Assembly: GCA_051881355.1 (NCBI GenBank)
Contig: JBJEPS010000016.1
Coordinates: forward strand, 1-25,556
Direction of reading: 5' to 3'
DNA from: Fimenecus sp051881355
Lineage (GTDB): Bacteria > Bacillota > Clostridia > Oscillospirales > Acutalibacteraceae
DNA: 25,556 bases
Part shown: positions 13,584 to 21,586 of the stretch, one piece after another
How positions within the stretch are numbered: the stretch's first letter is position 1
Layout: each line of letters begins with the position of its first letter
Position numbers and translations under genes: made by a program
The notes under the pieces: generated by a model
The model's database searches: none
The model's input: the letters and a program-made list of their open reading frames with translations, nothing else
Told to the model about the DNA's origin: nothing

Positions 13584-16034
13584 TCAATATATATTCTCCG
13601 GATTCATATCCGCTATGACTGTCACTTTTTTGTATGTGTTGTTTTTTGCAAAGTCCTTTAACAGTTCAGACACAAATGTTCGAAGCTTTGTACTGTTATG
13701 GCACTTCAAAATAATGCGATATCTGTATTTGCCGGAAACCTTTGCAAGGCGCGGCGCAATCGGACCTAATACGATAAGATTCAAATCCGCATATTCCGCC
13801 TTGTGCCATGCGCGTAAGCTCGCCAAAAACGCTTTTGCTGCGGATTTTGTAAGCAACTCATCCGTACCGACAAACCCAATCGTGCACAAATCACAGTACG
13901 GCGGATAAATCATTGCTTTTCGGATTTGAATTTCCAAATCATAAAATGCAGGAAAATCCTGCGCTTTTGCAAACGCAATAACTTCATTGTCGGGAAATGC
14001 AGTCTGTATAATTGCCTTACCGGGCTTTTCACCGCGTCCTGCGCGCCCAACGACCTGTGTTAACAAATCAAACGTTCGTTCCGCACTTTTATAATCATCA
14101 TTATACAGCATTTGGTCTACAGATACAACGCCGACCAATGTCACATTCGGAAAATCCAGTCCTTTTGCCACCATCTGCGTTCCGACCATTATATCATACG
14201 CCCCATTTGTGAACTTTTTTAGGGAATTTTCAAAAGAATATCTTGAAGCGGTGGTGTCGGTATCCAAACGCAAAATACGTGCTTCGGGCAACAATTCGCC
14301 AATGGTATCCTCCAAACGCTGTGTGCCGAAGCCTGAATATTGCACAGCTTTCGCACCGCATTCCGAACAAGTATCGGTAAACGGCTCGGAATAGCCGCAA
14401 TAATGGCACATTAAGCGGTGATTTCGCACATGATAGGTCAAAGAAATGCTGCAATTTGGGCAGGTTTTGACCTTACCGCAGGAAGAACAGGCAGCAAAGG
14501 TATTATATCCGCGTCGATTCAGCAGCAATATGGACTGATTGCCCGCCTTTAGGTTTTCGCGCAGTTCACAAAGCAATGCATCACTTAATTGTGTAGACAC
14601 ATCGGATTGCGCGTTGCTAACAGTCAATACCTCCGGCAAAACGGCGTTACCATAACGCTCAGTTAATGTATATAAAGTATATTGCCCGTTTTTTGCCCGC
14701 GCATAGCTTTCCATAGACGGAGTCGCCGATGCAAGCAACAGCAAGGCATTGTGATTTTTTACGCGAAACCGCGCTACATCGCGCGCATGATACCGCGGCG
14801 ACATTTCGGATTTATAGGTATGCTCCTGCTCCTCGTCCATCACAATCAACCCAATATTTTCAAAAGGTGCAAACACGGCAGAGCGCGTACCAAGCGCGAT
14901 TTTTGCCTCGCCTTTTTTGACACGTTTCCACTCGTCCAAGCGCTCGCCCATAGACAGCGCACTGTGAAATACGGCAACTTGGCTTCCGTACCGTTCGTAA
15001 AATATTGACAGCATTTGCGGCGTCAGCGAAATTTCAGGCACCATCACAATAACGCCCTTTTCAGTTTTCAATACCTCATCAATTAATCGTAAAAAAATCT
15101 GCGTTTTTCCAGATCCTGTCACACCGAACAGTAAGGCGGTTGCGGGTGTTTCTTTACAAAGCAGACCGCACAGCCCGTCAAAAGCCGCTTGCTGTTCATC
15201 GGTTAAATGTATCGATACTTTTACAGAGGATTCCTTCTCAAATTTCGGGCGGCGAAAGATTTCGTTTTCGAAAAATTCGATCAAGCCTTTGCCCGCAAGC
15301 GTGGAAATCACCGCCGTCGTTACGCCTGTAAAATAGCAAATTTCTTTGACGGACGCCGTGCCGACATTCTCCAAAAAAGCAATCACTTCTTTTTGTTTTT
15401 GGGTCAGCTTCCCTGCTCCGTCAGCGAAGTCAAAATAAAATTCTGTCAGCCGCGCCATTTTCACGGTGGCATCGCCGATTTTTCGCTGTGCGTCCGTATT
15501 ACAGAGCAAAAAACCCTGTTTTGCCATCGTTTCTAAAAGCGGGCAGTCGTTTTTATATCCTAAATCCTTTAAAATTTTTTCGCGCTTAACATAAACGGCT
15601 TTTTCCTGTAAATAAGATATAACTTCCCGCTCTGCTGTATCGGTCGGGGGTGTTAAATCTGCATATGCCGGGTTCAAAATATAGGACAAAACAAAATGAA
15701 GCCCTATTCCCGACGGAAGCATCGCCTTTGCCGCCTCAAACAGCGTACAAAAGGTTTGCTCCTTCAGGAACACGGCTAATCGTAACAATTCATTATTCAG
15801 AAGTGGTGTTTCATCGAGCACCTCGGCTATCGCTTTGAGTTTTTTACCGTCATTTGGCTTACGTAAAGCAAATACAAAGCCTTGTCGCTTTTTATTCCCG
15901 CTGCCGAACGGCACCAAAACACGTACACCGGGCTGCACCTTACTTGCCAAGGCTTGCGGAATTGCATAATCGAATGCATCATCAAAGCTGTAAGCTGCGT
16001 TCTCTACCGCAACCTTTGCAATTTGATTATACAC
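13584..16034 (-). CDS. priA: Primosomal protein N', replication-restart helicase PriA
   Basis: This 816-residue superfamily 2 helicase reloads the replisome at stalled forks. Order of parts: N-terminal 3'-DNA-binding domain (about 1-110, SFDDAFDYAIP), winged helix, then the helicase with Walker A GVTGSGKT at 304-311 and Walker B DEEQ at about 400-403, followed by EHTYKSE. The zinc region (about 516-560) has the eight cysteines in four CxxC pairs. The start is GTG 16034: GGAGAGGTG lies six bases upstream. The longer frame back to 16064 would overlap the rpoZ stop and lacks a ribosome site. In most Firmicutes coaBC lies between rpoZ and priA; here only 29 bases separate them. Confidence 0.96.
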   Translation of the reverse strand: MYNQIAKVAVENAAYSFDDAFDYAIPQALASKVQPGVRVLVPFGSGNKKRQGFVFALRKPNDGKKLKAIAEVLDETPLLNNELLRLAVFLKEQTFCTLFEAAKAMLPSGIGLHFVLSYILNPAYADLTPPTDTAEREVISYLQEKAVYVKREKILKDLGYKNDCPLLETMAKQGFLLCNTDAQRKIGDATVKMARLTEFYFDFADGAGKLTQKQKEVIAFLENVGTASVKEICYFTGVTTAVISTLAGKGLIEFFENEIFRRPKFEKESSVKVSIHLTDEQQAAFDGLCGLLCKETPATALLFGVTGSGKTQIFLRLIDEVLKTEKGVIVMVPEISLTPQMLSIFYERYGSQVAVFHSALSMGERLDEWKRVKKGEAKIALGTRSAVFAPFENIGLIVMDEEQEHTYKSEMSPRYHARDVARFRVKNHNALLLLASATPSMESYARAKNGQYTLYTLTERYGNAVLPEVLTVSNAQSDVSTQLSDALLCELRENLKAGNQSILLLNRRGYNTFAACSSCGKVKTCPNCSISLTYHVRNHRLMCHYCGYSEPFTDTCSECGAKAVQYSGFGTQRLEDTIGELLPEARILRLDTDTTASRYSFENSLKKFTNGAYDIMVGTQMVAKGLDFPNVTLVGVVSVDQMLYNDDYKSAERTFDLLTQVVGRAGRGEKPGKAIIQTAFPDNEVIAFAKAQDFPAFYDLEIQIRKAMIYPPYCDLCTIGFVGTDELLTKSAAKAFLASLRAWHKAEYADLNLIVLGPIAPRLAKVSGKYRYRIILKCHNSTKLRTFVSELLKDFAKNNTYKKVTVIADMNPENIY

Positions 16035-16063
16035 TCGATTCACCTCTCCACACGGTCCAACCA

Positions 16064-16273
16064 TCAGATGTTGCGAATTTCTTCCGGCTCAATAATTCTG
16101 TACTTGCCCTCGACAATTTCATCTAACGCAAGGCTGACGGGCTTTTCAACAATGATTTCGCCGTTTTCCAACGCATCGTCGGAAATTTCGCGTGCACGCT
16201 TTGCCGTTGCAGTCACTAAGGAATAACGGCTGAGATGGTTTTTCAATACATTGGACAAATCCGGATTAAACAT
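16064..16273 (-). CDS. rpoZ: RNA polymerase omega subunit
   Basis: This 69-residue protein is the omega subunit, which helps fold beta' and assemble RNA polymerase. The conserved part RYSLVTATAKRAREI lies at 16-30 and KPVSLALDEI..GKYRI at 44-59. The length is typical for Firmicutes. ATG 16273 has GAGGTA upstream. It follows gmk by 20 bases, the usual order. Confidence 0.95.
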   Translation of the reverse strand: MFNPDLSNVLKNHLSRYSLVTATAKRAREISDDALENGEIIVEKPVSLALDEIVEGKYRIIEPEEIRNI

Positions 16274-16293
16274 ATAACATTACCTCACTCTGT

Positions 16294-16851
16294 TTATTCT
16301 TGACTTAAAATTTCCAAAACTTCATCAGCGGCAGCTTCCAAGCTATCGTTGATGACAATATAATCGTAATCGCGGCTCTTTTCAATTTCATCGCGAGCAA
16401 TGGTCAGGCGACGCACCAAATCGTCCTCATTTTCTGTTCCGCGCTGCCGCAAACGATGTTCCAAAATCTCCATAGACGGCGGCATAATAAAAATTGCAAG
16501 CGCATCGGGATACATTTTTTTAATTTTCGCCGCACCCTGCACCTCAATTTTCAAAATCACGGTTTTTCCTTCGGAAAGCCAAAGGTCCACAGGTTTTTTC
16601 GGCGTGCCGTACAGGTTTTTCCCGTATTTTGCAAATTCCAAAACCTCGCCGCAATCAAGCATCGCTTCGAAATCATCAGGTGTAATGAAATAATAATCCA
16701 CACCGTCTATTTCACCCTCGCGGCGTTCTCTGGTTGTAATGGAAATCGATTTTTGAAATTTCGGATTTTTACGAATCAGGATATCCAACAGCGTGTCTTT
16801 TCCGACACCGGACGGACCGGAAAATAAAATCAGTTTGCCTTGTTTATTCAT
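16294..16851 (-). CDS. gmk: Guanylate kinase
   Basis: This 185-residue enzyme phosphorylates GMP to GDP. The P-loop GPSGVGKDT is at 12-20; the GMP-binding region has TTRERREGEIDGVDYYF and EFAKYGKNLYGTP, and the lid follows with HRLRQRGTE. Asp replaces the more usual Gly before the P-loop Thr. ATG 16851 lies inside the end of remA (8-base overlap), with GGAGG nine bases upstream. Gmk controls the guanine nucleotide pool and is an inhibition target of (p)ppGpp in Firmicutes. Confidence 0.97.
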   Translation of the reverse strand: MNKQGKLILFSGPSGVGKDTLLDILIRKNPKFQKSISITTRERREGEIDGVDYYFITPDDFEAMLDCGEVLEFAKYGKNLYGTPKKPVDLWLSEGKTVILKIEVQGAAKIKKMYPDALAIFIMPPSMEILEHRLRQRGTENEDDLVRRLTIARDEIEKSRDYDYIVINDSLEAAADEVLEILSQE

Positions 16852-17107
16852 TGACCGTATCCTCCGCGCTTGTGTCGCCGTTAAACCGGTTCATAATGGT
16901 TTCCGCCTGCAAATAGGTCAAAATAACATGGTCGCTGTCAGTAATCAAGACGGCGCGTGTTCTACGCCCCTGTGTGGCGTCAATTAAAAGCTTTTGCTCC
17001 TTTGCCTCTTGAATTAAACGCTTCACGGGAGCGGAATCCGGCGAAACCACCGCCAAAATTCTTGCAGCATTCACCGCATTCCCGAAGCCGATATTGATGA
17101 GTTTCAT
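16844..17107 (-). CDS. remA: RemA-like extracellular-matrix regulator (DUF370)
   Basis: This 87-residue protein matches RemA/YlzA, a DNA-binding regulator that activates biofilm matrix genes in B. subtilis and forms rings. Nearly the whole length is recognisable: MKLINIGFGNAVNAARILA, VVSPDSAPVKRLIQEAKEQ, LIDATQGRRTRAVLI and SDHVILTYLQ. The tail of about ten residues (GDTSAEDTVNE) is extra and overlaps the start of gmk. ATG 17107 has GAGGG upstream; the open frame 22 codons further lies in yicC. In Clostridia its targets are not established. Confidence 0.95.
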   Translation of the reverse strand: MKLINIGFGNAVNAARILAVVSPDSAPVKRLIQEAKEQKLLIDATQGRRTRAVLITDSDHVILTYLQAETIMNRFNGDTSAEDTVNE

Positions 17108-17117
17108 AAAAAAGCCC

Positions 17118-17996
17118 TCACTCGATGTTTTGTACTTGTTCGCGGATTTTTTCCACCTCCGCTTTAATGGCAATCACCTTTTTAGCGATTTCCACATCCT
17201 GCGCTTTGGAACCAATCGTATTGGCTTCCCGATTGATTTCCTGCACCAAAAAATCGAGTTTTCTGCCGATGGGCTCTTCGGCATCCATAAAGGTACGAAG
17301 CTGTGAAATATGGCTGCGTAAGCGAACGGTTTCCTCATCCACGGCAATCTTATCAGCAAAAATCGCGGCTTCCGTTAACAAACGTTGCTCATCAACTTGG
17401 GTGTTACCAAGCAACTCCTCCATACGCTTTTTGAGTTTTTCGTTATATTCGCGTACGGTTTGCGGGGAGCGTTCCTCCACAAACGAAACACAGTCGAGAA
17501 TGATATCGGCACGAGAGAGAATATCCGCACGAAGCTTTTCGCCCTCCGTCTCGCGCATTGCAAGAAAACGTTCCACTGCAAGGGAAGCAACGCTTTGCAC
17601 CGCCGACCAAATCCGTTCCTCATCTGCCGGTGTTTTTTGCAAAGTCAAAACATCAGGGAAGCGAGACAAAAGCGATACCGAAACATCTTCCTTAATCTTA
17701 AAAGTTTCCGCTAAAGCGTGCAATGCATCGACATACCCTTTGGCAAGCGCGGTATTCACGCCGACCGTCACATCGCTCTCCTCCAAAAATTCAATGGAAA
17801 CGTAGCATTCAATTTTTCCACGGGAAATTTGCGTATTGGTAAAGGTTTTCAGTTTTTCCTCCAAAAAGCCGTAGGCGCGCGGCACTTTCGCGGAAAACTC
17901 AAAATAGCGATGGTTCACGCTTTTGATTTCCACCGTGATTTGCATCCCATCCACGGTTTCCTGCGCTCTGCCAAAGCCGGTCATACTTTTCATCAT
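17118..17996 (-). CDS. yicC: YicC/YloC family endoribonuclease
   Basis: This 292-residue protein is a YicC-family protein, now known in E. coli and B. subtilis as an endoribonuclease acting on small RNAs and structured transcripts. The N-terminal block MKSMTGFGRAQ and EIKSVNHRYFEFSAKVPR is the YicC signature; the C-terminal helical part carries EEPIGRKLDFLVQEINREA and NTIGSKAQ, where conserved acidic and histidine residues bind metal. It is the first gene of the long operon: a near-consensus promoter lies 31 bases upstream, and AGAGGCGG serves as ribosome site for ATG 17996. Confidence 0.95.
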   Translation of the reverse strand: MMKSMTGFGRAQETVDGMQITVEIKSVNHRYFEFSAKVPRAYGFLEEKLKTFTNTQISRGKIECYVSIEFLEESDVTVGVNTALAKGYVDALHALAETFKIKEDVSVSLLSRFPDVLTLQKTPADEERIWSAVQSVASLAVERFLAMRETEGEKLRADILSRADIILDCVSFVEERSPQTVREYNEKLKKRMEELLGNTQVDEQRLLTEAAIFADKIAVDEETVRLRSHISQLRTFMDAEEPIGRKLDFLVQEINREANTIGSKAQDVEIAKKVIAIKAEVEKIREQVQNIE

Positions 17997-18026
17997 ATTC
18001 TTAAACCGCCTCTGATTTTTCGGTAT

Positions 18027-18055
18027 ATTTTACTACATTTTTCACGGTGTGTCAA
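18027..18055 (-). promoter_or_regulatory. Strong sigma-A-type promoter for the yicC-thiN operon
   Basis: On the minus strand a perfect TTGACA (18055-18050), an exact 17-base spacer and TAAAAT (18032-18027, 5 of 6) lie upstream of yicC. The -35 box contains the TGA stop of the preceding GNAT-like gene, so this is a promoter embedded in a longer co-directional gene string. No terminator separates the two units, so read-through is likely in addition. Confidence 0.85.
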
Positions 18056-18435
18056 CCATTTATGCCCTTACAACACGAGCCAAGCAACAGCGTGGGAATC
18101 TCCCCTACGAATACGCCGTCTTTCTCCGTAAAGCCAAGCAACAGCAAGGTGTCCCGAAAGGCACTTTCACGGCAGAAAGCAGTATAGGCGTTGCGGTTCC
18201 CAGCAAAATGCAACGCAGAACGCAAAAGCCCTTCCGCTAAAAGCACGTCGCCGTTCGGAACGGAAAGCGCCGAAATCTCACAGCTTTTTCCGTCTGTCAC
18301 AACCAAACATTTCCCGCCGGATACCCCATTTTCTTCAGCGACATACGCACCGACAATCTTGTCTGTCGGCAAGAAAGCTGTCGGAAAAAGCCGCGCAATT
18401 TCCACGCGGTCTGTAATCGGTCGGTAAAAAACCAT
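18052..18435 (-). CDS. Small divergent GNAT-like protein, function unknown
   Basis: A 127-residue protein begins MVFYRPITDRVEIARLF. The layout resembles a GNAT acetyltransferase fold: beta strands around GAYVAEENG, KCLVVTDG and CEISALSVP, then a helix GLLRSALHFAGNRNAYTAFC, then LLLLGFTEKDGVFVGEI, as in the last strands of GNATs. The usual acetyl-CoA loop (Q/RxxGxG/A) is missing; its place reads VPNGDVLLAEG. The C-terminus has two adjacent cysteines (GSCCKG). It may be a degenerate or non-catalytic GNAT, and this is inference only. The ATG overlaps the rluB stop in TAATG and the ribosome site GAGGGG lies in the last rluB codons, so it is coupled to rluB. An open frame extends 52 codons upstream, inside rluB, and is rejected. 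Confidence 0.75.
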   Translation of the reverse strand: MVFYRPITDRVEIARLFPTAFLPTDKIVGAYVAEENGVSGGKCLVVTDGKSCEISALSVPNGDVLLAEGLLRSALHFAGNRNAYTAFCRESAFRDTLLLLGFTEKDGVFVGEIPTLLLGSCCKGING

Positions 18436-19178
18436 TATTCCCCTCTTTTCGTCACATCTGCCGCGACCAGCAGCCCATGAATTTCTTCCTCGGACAGATA
18501 CCGATACTCTCCGGGTTTCAGCATACCGAGCTTTAAGGAACCGATTTTTGTCCGTTTCAACCGTGCAACTTCTAAGCCTAACGCTTCGCACATTTTTCGG
18601 ATTTGACGGTTACGCCCCTCATAAATCACAACTTCGAGCACAACCCTGCCCGCTTGCTTGTCCAGCACACGCGCCTCAGCGGGTAAAGTCATTTTGCCGT
18701 CAATTTCAATGCCGTTCTCAAATGCTGCTAACTGCTCCTTTGTCACATCAGGGCGCACGGTAACACGGTACGTTTTCGGAACATGCTTGGACGGGTGTGT
18801 TAACGCGTTTGCAAAATCACCGTCATTGGTCAACAGTAAAAGTCCTTCAGACTCACGATCTAACCGCCCGACAGGATATACACGTTCGGGCACATCTGCA
18901 ATCAACTCGGCAACACATTTGCGATCCATTTCATCGTGCATCGTGGTAATGAACCCACGAGGTTTATGAAGCATAATATAGACATGCTTTTTGGATTTAA
19001 CAACCTTTTTACCGGCAACCGTCACTTTGTCCGTGCGCGGATTGATTTTGGCTCCGATTTCGGCAACTTTCCCGTTTACGCGCACTTTGCCTTCGGCAAT
19101 CAGTTCCTCAGACTTGCGGCGAGAAGCAATCCCCGCTTCTGCCATATATTTTTGTAGTCGAATTTTTGCATCTGTCAT
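18435..19178 (-). CDS. rluB: 23S rRNA pseudouridine synthase, RluB/RsuA type
   Basis: This 247-residue enzyme has an S4 RNA-binding domain (about 5-50, IRLQKYMAEAGIASRRKSEE) followed by the pseudouridine synthase domain with catalytic D107 in GRLDRESEGLLLLTNDG. The C-terminal YEGRNRQIRKM block is typical. By family it modifies U2605-type positions of 23S rRNA, though RsuA-like proteins are hard to separate by motif. The start is ATG 19178 with AGGTGA five bases upstream, overlapping the dacF stop; a GTG three codons earlier falls inside the ribosome site. Confidence 0.93.
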   Translation of the reverse strand: MTDAKIRLQKYMAEAGIASRRKSEELIAEGKVRVNGKVAEIGAKINPRTDKVTVAGKKVVKSKKHVYIMLHKPRGFITTMHDEMDRKCVAELIADVPERVYPVGRLDRESEGLLLLTNDGDFANALTHPSKHVPKTYRVTVRPDVTKEQLAAFENGIEIDGKMTLPAEARVLDKQAGRVVLEVVIYEGRNRQIRKMCEALGLEVARLKRTKIGSLKLGMLKPGEYRYLSEEEIHGLLVAADVTKRGE

Positions 19179-19183
19179 ACAGT

Positions 19184-20350
19184 TCACCTAAACATATTAA
19201 AAAACGCTTTGAATTTTTCTGACAGCGTGGTATGATTCTGTCCTTTCTCAGCCGTGGAATCACCCGCAGATGCAAGTATTGCAACATTTTCTGCCGCTAC
19301 AATTGTGCGGGTAAAGACCTTTTCGCCATTCACAAAAACATCGATACTGCCGACACAGTCTCCCGCTTGCACAGGTGCATACAAAAAAGGCTGTACATAT
19401 GCTTTTGCTGTCACTTGCGCCTGCGAATCTCCGAGCACAACAGTACAATCCCCCGCGATTGTTGTGCTGACAGCAGATGCTACCCCACCGACAACAGAAA
19501 TCCGCGGGCATTGTTCCAAAGAAAAAGCCTGCTTCTTTTGCACAACGGAAAAGCCGTAATCAAACAGCTTTTCGTGGTCTGCCCAGTCGTTTGGCGCATT
19601 CAGGGTCACAGCAACCAGTGTAATACCGTCCCGCTCAGCGGCGGACACTAAACACCGCCCGCTTTTTTTGGTAAATCCGGTTTTAATACCGAAAGCACCG
19701 TCATATGCGCTGAGCAGTTTGTTGTGATTGGAAAAGGTACGCATATACGGCGGATTTCCGTAAGAAACGCGCATATGCGTTTGCGAACAAATCGAACGAA
19801 ATACAGGATTTTGTATCGCGGCACAGCCAAGCAAAGCCATATCATATGCTGTGGAATGGTGATTTTCGCTGTCCAGCCCCGAAACGGTTTCAAAGCAGGT
19901 GTTTTGCATACCGAGTTCGCGTGCTTTTGCATTCATCATTTCCACAAAGGGCGCAATTCCGCCTGCTACCGCATAGGCGGTCACGTTGGCAGCATCGTTG
20001 CCTGACTCCAGCAGCATACCCGCAACAAGCGTCTGTACAGTAATAGAATCCCCAGGCAAAAGCCCAATAGAAGTCCCTTCTACGCGCACCATTTCGTCCG
20101 TCACCGTAATTTCCTTGTGCGGTATCCCACTTTCGAGAGCTACAAGTGCTGTCATAATTTTGGTCGTGCTTGCCATCGGCAACTGCTTCTGTTCATTTCG
20201 TGAAAACAGCACCTCATGTGTATCAGCGACCATTAAAATACAAGCCTCTGCGGAAATATCCGTCGGTAACCCTTCCGCCCCTGCACACAACACAAAACTG
20301 CACAAAAACAGCACGGACAGAACGATACTCCAAAAACACTTTTTACACAA
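19184..20350 (-). CDS. dacF: D-alanyl-D-alanine carboxypeptidase, DacF type
   Basis: This low-molecular-weight penicillin-binding protein of about 388 residues trims the terminal D-Ala of peptidoglycan stem peptides. An N-terminal signal peptide (basic MCKK, then WSIVLSVLFLCSFVL, cut near AGA) sends it outside. Active-site motifs are S61-T-T-K64 (nucleophile and base), S116-G-N118 and K223-T-G225. A PBP5-type C-terminal beta domain follows, ending in an amphipathic helix (EKFKAFFNMF) that may bind the membrane. The start is probably TTG 20350, five bases after AGGTGG; a GTG at 20359 would lie within that site. The gene follows ytfJ; in B. subtilis dacF is forespore-expressed and affects cortex crosslinking. 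The start is inside or beside a hairpin. Confidence 0.93.
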   Translation of the reverse strand: MCKKCFWSIVLSVLFLCSFVLCAGAEGLPTDISAEACILMVADTHEVLFSRNEQKQLPMASTTKIMTALVALESGIPHKEITVTDEMVRVEGTSIGLLPGDSITVQTLVAGMLLESGNDAANVTAYAVAGGIAPFVEMMNAKARELGMQNTCFETVSGLDSENHHSTAYDMALLGCAAIQNPVFRSICSQTHMRVSYGNPPYMRTFSNHNKLLSAYDGAFGIKTGFTKKSGRCLVSAAERDGITLVAVTLNAPNDWADHEKLFDYGFSVVQKKQAFSLEQCPRISVVGGVASAVSTTIAGDCTVVLGDSQAQVTAKAYVQPFLYAPVQAGDCVGSIDVFVNGEKVFTRTIVAAENVAILASAGDSTAEKGQNHTTLSEKFKAFFNMFR

Positions 20351-20390
20351 ATCAACCACCTGCCATATTCAAGAATATGCAGGCGGTGAT
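20351..20390 (-). promoter_or_regulatory. Inverted repeat over the dacF ribosome binding site
   Basis: In the RNA, the arm made by 20390-20373 pairs with the arm made by 20370-20351 around a two-base spacer (20371-20372). The core CATATTC/GAATATG is a perfect seven-base match; the outer part continues with CCTG/CAGG, ACC/GGT and ATC/GAT, interrupted by one mismatch and two bulges. The 3' arm contains the dacF ribosome site AGGTGG (20361-20356), and the TTG start follows directly. No U run follows, so it is not a standard terminator. A translation-blocking hairpin is the simplest reading; a protein operator is the alternative. Confidence 0.6.
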
Positions 20391-20408
20391 TGAAATATTT
20401 TGCGCGTT

Positions 20409-20852
20409 TTATTTTGTGAGCTCGTCAATTGCGGCAGAAACCATTGCATCGTCAGCGGCTTCCTGCGCTTTTGCGTCCTTTTCCTTTTTCGCTTTGTTGA
20501 CCACGGAGGTCACCTTGTCGAACATTTCGGGTACGAGGTTGACCACACGCTCTGCGGCATTGTCGAACGCCGTAATATGCTTAATAGTCACTTCGCCGTC
20601 GGCAATCACCAAAAATGCTACGGGTGTAATGGTAACGCCGGCACCGCCGCCGCCACCGAATAACTCCTTGTTGGTTTTGGACGGGAAATCCGAACCGCCC
20701 GACGCAAATCCATAGGTCACTTTGGAAACGGGAATAATAGTAATCCCGCCGTCCACCTGCATCGGGTCACCAATGATTGTGCTGACGCTGACGAGATTTT
20801 TTACCTTTTCAATCGTAGTTTCCAAAATCCCTGCTGCTGATTGTTCTTTCAT
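20409..20852 (-). CDS. ytfJ: Sporulation protein YtfJ (GerW family)
   Basis: This 147-residue protein matches YtfJ/GerW, a forespore-made protein needed for normal germination in B. subtilis. Key blocks are VDGGITIIPVSKVTYGFASGG, a glycine run (GGGGGAG) and GVTITPVAFLVIADGEV. It has no signal peptide or membrane helix. The C-terminus is Lys/Ala/Glu-rich (NKAKKEKDAKAQEAADD), probably a short helix. The start overlaps the stop of the DUF2953 gene in ATGA, with AAGGCGG upstream, so the pair is coupled; these two genes are commonly found together in spore formers. Confidence 0.93.
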   Translation of the reverse strand: MKEQSAAGILETTIEKVKNLVSVSTIIGDPMQVDGGITIIPVSKVTYGFASGGSDFPSKTNKELFGGGGGAGVTITPVAFLVIADGEVTIKHITAFDNAAERVVNLVPEMFDKVTSVVNKAKKEKDAKAQEAADDAMVSAAIDELTK

Positions 20853-21553
20853 ATTGTAGCACCGCCTTCAATAGTAGTATTGTTTGTATTGTTTTCTGTA
20901 TGTTTCTGTGATTTTGACTTGATCGGGAAAATCTTCAAAACCACTTTAAACAGCAATCTGAATGCCATCACAATTGCGGCATTGATTAAAAATATCGGTC
21001 GCACGGAAAGGGAGAAAGAGAACTGCGCCGAACTAAATGTACCGATGAAATCCGGCTCAACCTCAACATCGTATTTTTTCACCTTCAAATTGGAGCAAAT
21101 AAAACCCATTGCAGGAAAAATCTGCTGACACGCCTGACCGTATTCAATAGCAGTCTGTGCCGCATCGTGATTATGGGAGATGACCACCCACAAATACAAT
21201 TCATCGAGCACCAAATGCTTTTTGACGCTTTTCATCAAGGAGCCGACTGCATCTGCCGTATCCCGCACAAGCTGCATTACGCCGTCAAATCCCTGATTTT
21301 CATAAAAGGTTTTAAAGGGATTCGGCTTCTTTTGCGCAGGAGGCGTTTCCTCCTCGGGCGGTTTCTCTTCGGTCGGCTTTTCCGCTTTCGGCTTTTTTTC
21401 TTTCTTTTTCATGGGGTATATGTCAAAGGAAAGAAAAAGCCAACGCAGTTTGACACGGAAATCGTCAATATATTCCGCGTCTACGCGCACCTTGACGCTC
21501 AACAACAGGACAATCAAAGCGATAAGCCCAAGTAAGATGTAAAGAAAAACCAT
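20849..21553 (-). CDS. DUF2953 membrane-anchored protein
   Basis: This 234-residue protein has one N-terminal membrane helix (FLYILLGLIALIVLLLSV), a short beta-like stretch (KVRVDAEYIDDFRVKLRWLF), then a Lys/Glu/Pro-rich linker (KKKEKKPKAEKPTEEKPPEE). The later part (LDELYLWVVISHNHDAAQTAI, then QIFPAMGFICSNLKV) matches DUF2953 proteins as I remember them. A second hydrophobic segment, FLINAAIVMAFRLLFKVVL, lies near the C-terminus. Function is unknown; the constant partner is ytfJ, with overlapping stop and start. ATG 21553 has AGGAGG upstream. Confidence 0.82.
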   Translation of the reverse strand: MVFLYILLGLIALIVLLLSVKVRVDAEYIDDFRVKLRWLFLSFDIYPMKKKEKKPKAEKPTEEKPPEEETPPAQKKPNPFKTFYENQGFDGVMQLVRDTADAVGSLMKSVKKHLVLDELYLWVVISHNHDAAQTAIEYGQACQQIFPAMGFICSNLKVKKYDVEVEPDFIGTFSSAQFSFSLSVRPIFLINAAIVMAFRLLFKVVLKIFPIKSKSQKHTENNTNNTTIEGGATI

Positions 21554-21586
21554 CGCGACACCTCCTTTTCTGATGTTTTATCCGAT

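Noticed and set aside
17125..17805. 226-codon open frame on the plus strand
   Set aside because: It lies fully antisense to yicC, has no recognisable protein pattern, and follows from the codon bias of the real gene.
20364..20379. The perfect palindrome CATATTC-AA-GAATATG as a repressor operator
   Set aside because: The symmetry extends outward with bulges over the ribosome site, which fits an RNA hairpin better; an operator is still possible but less supported.
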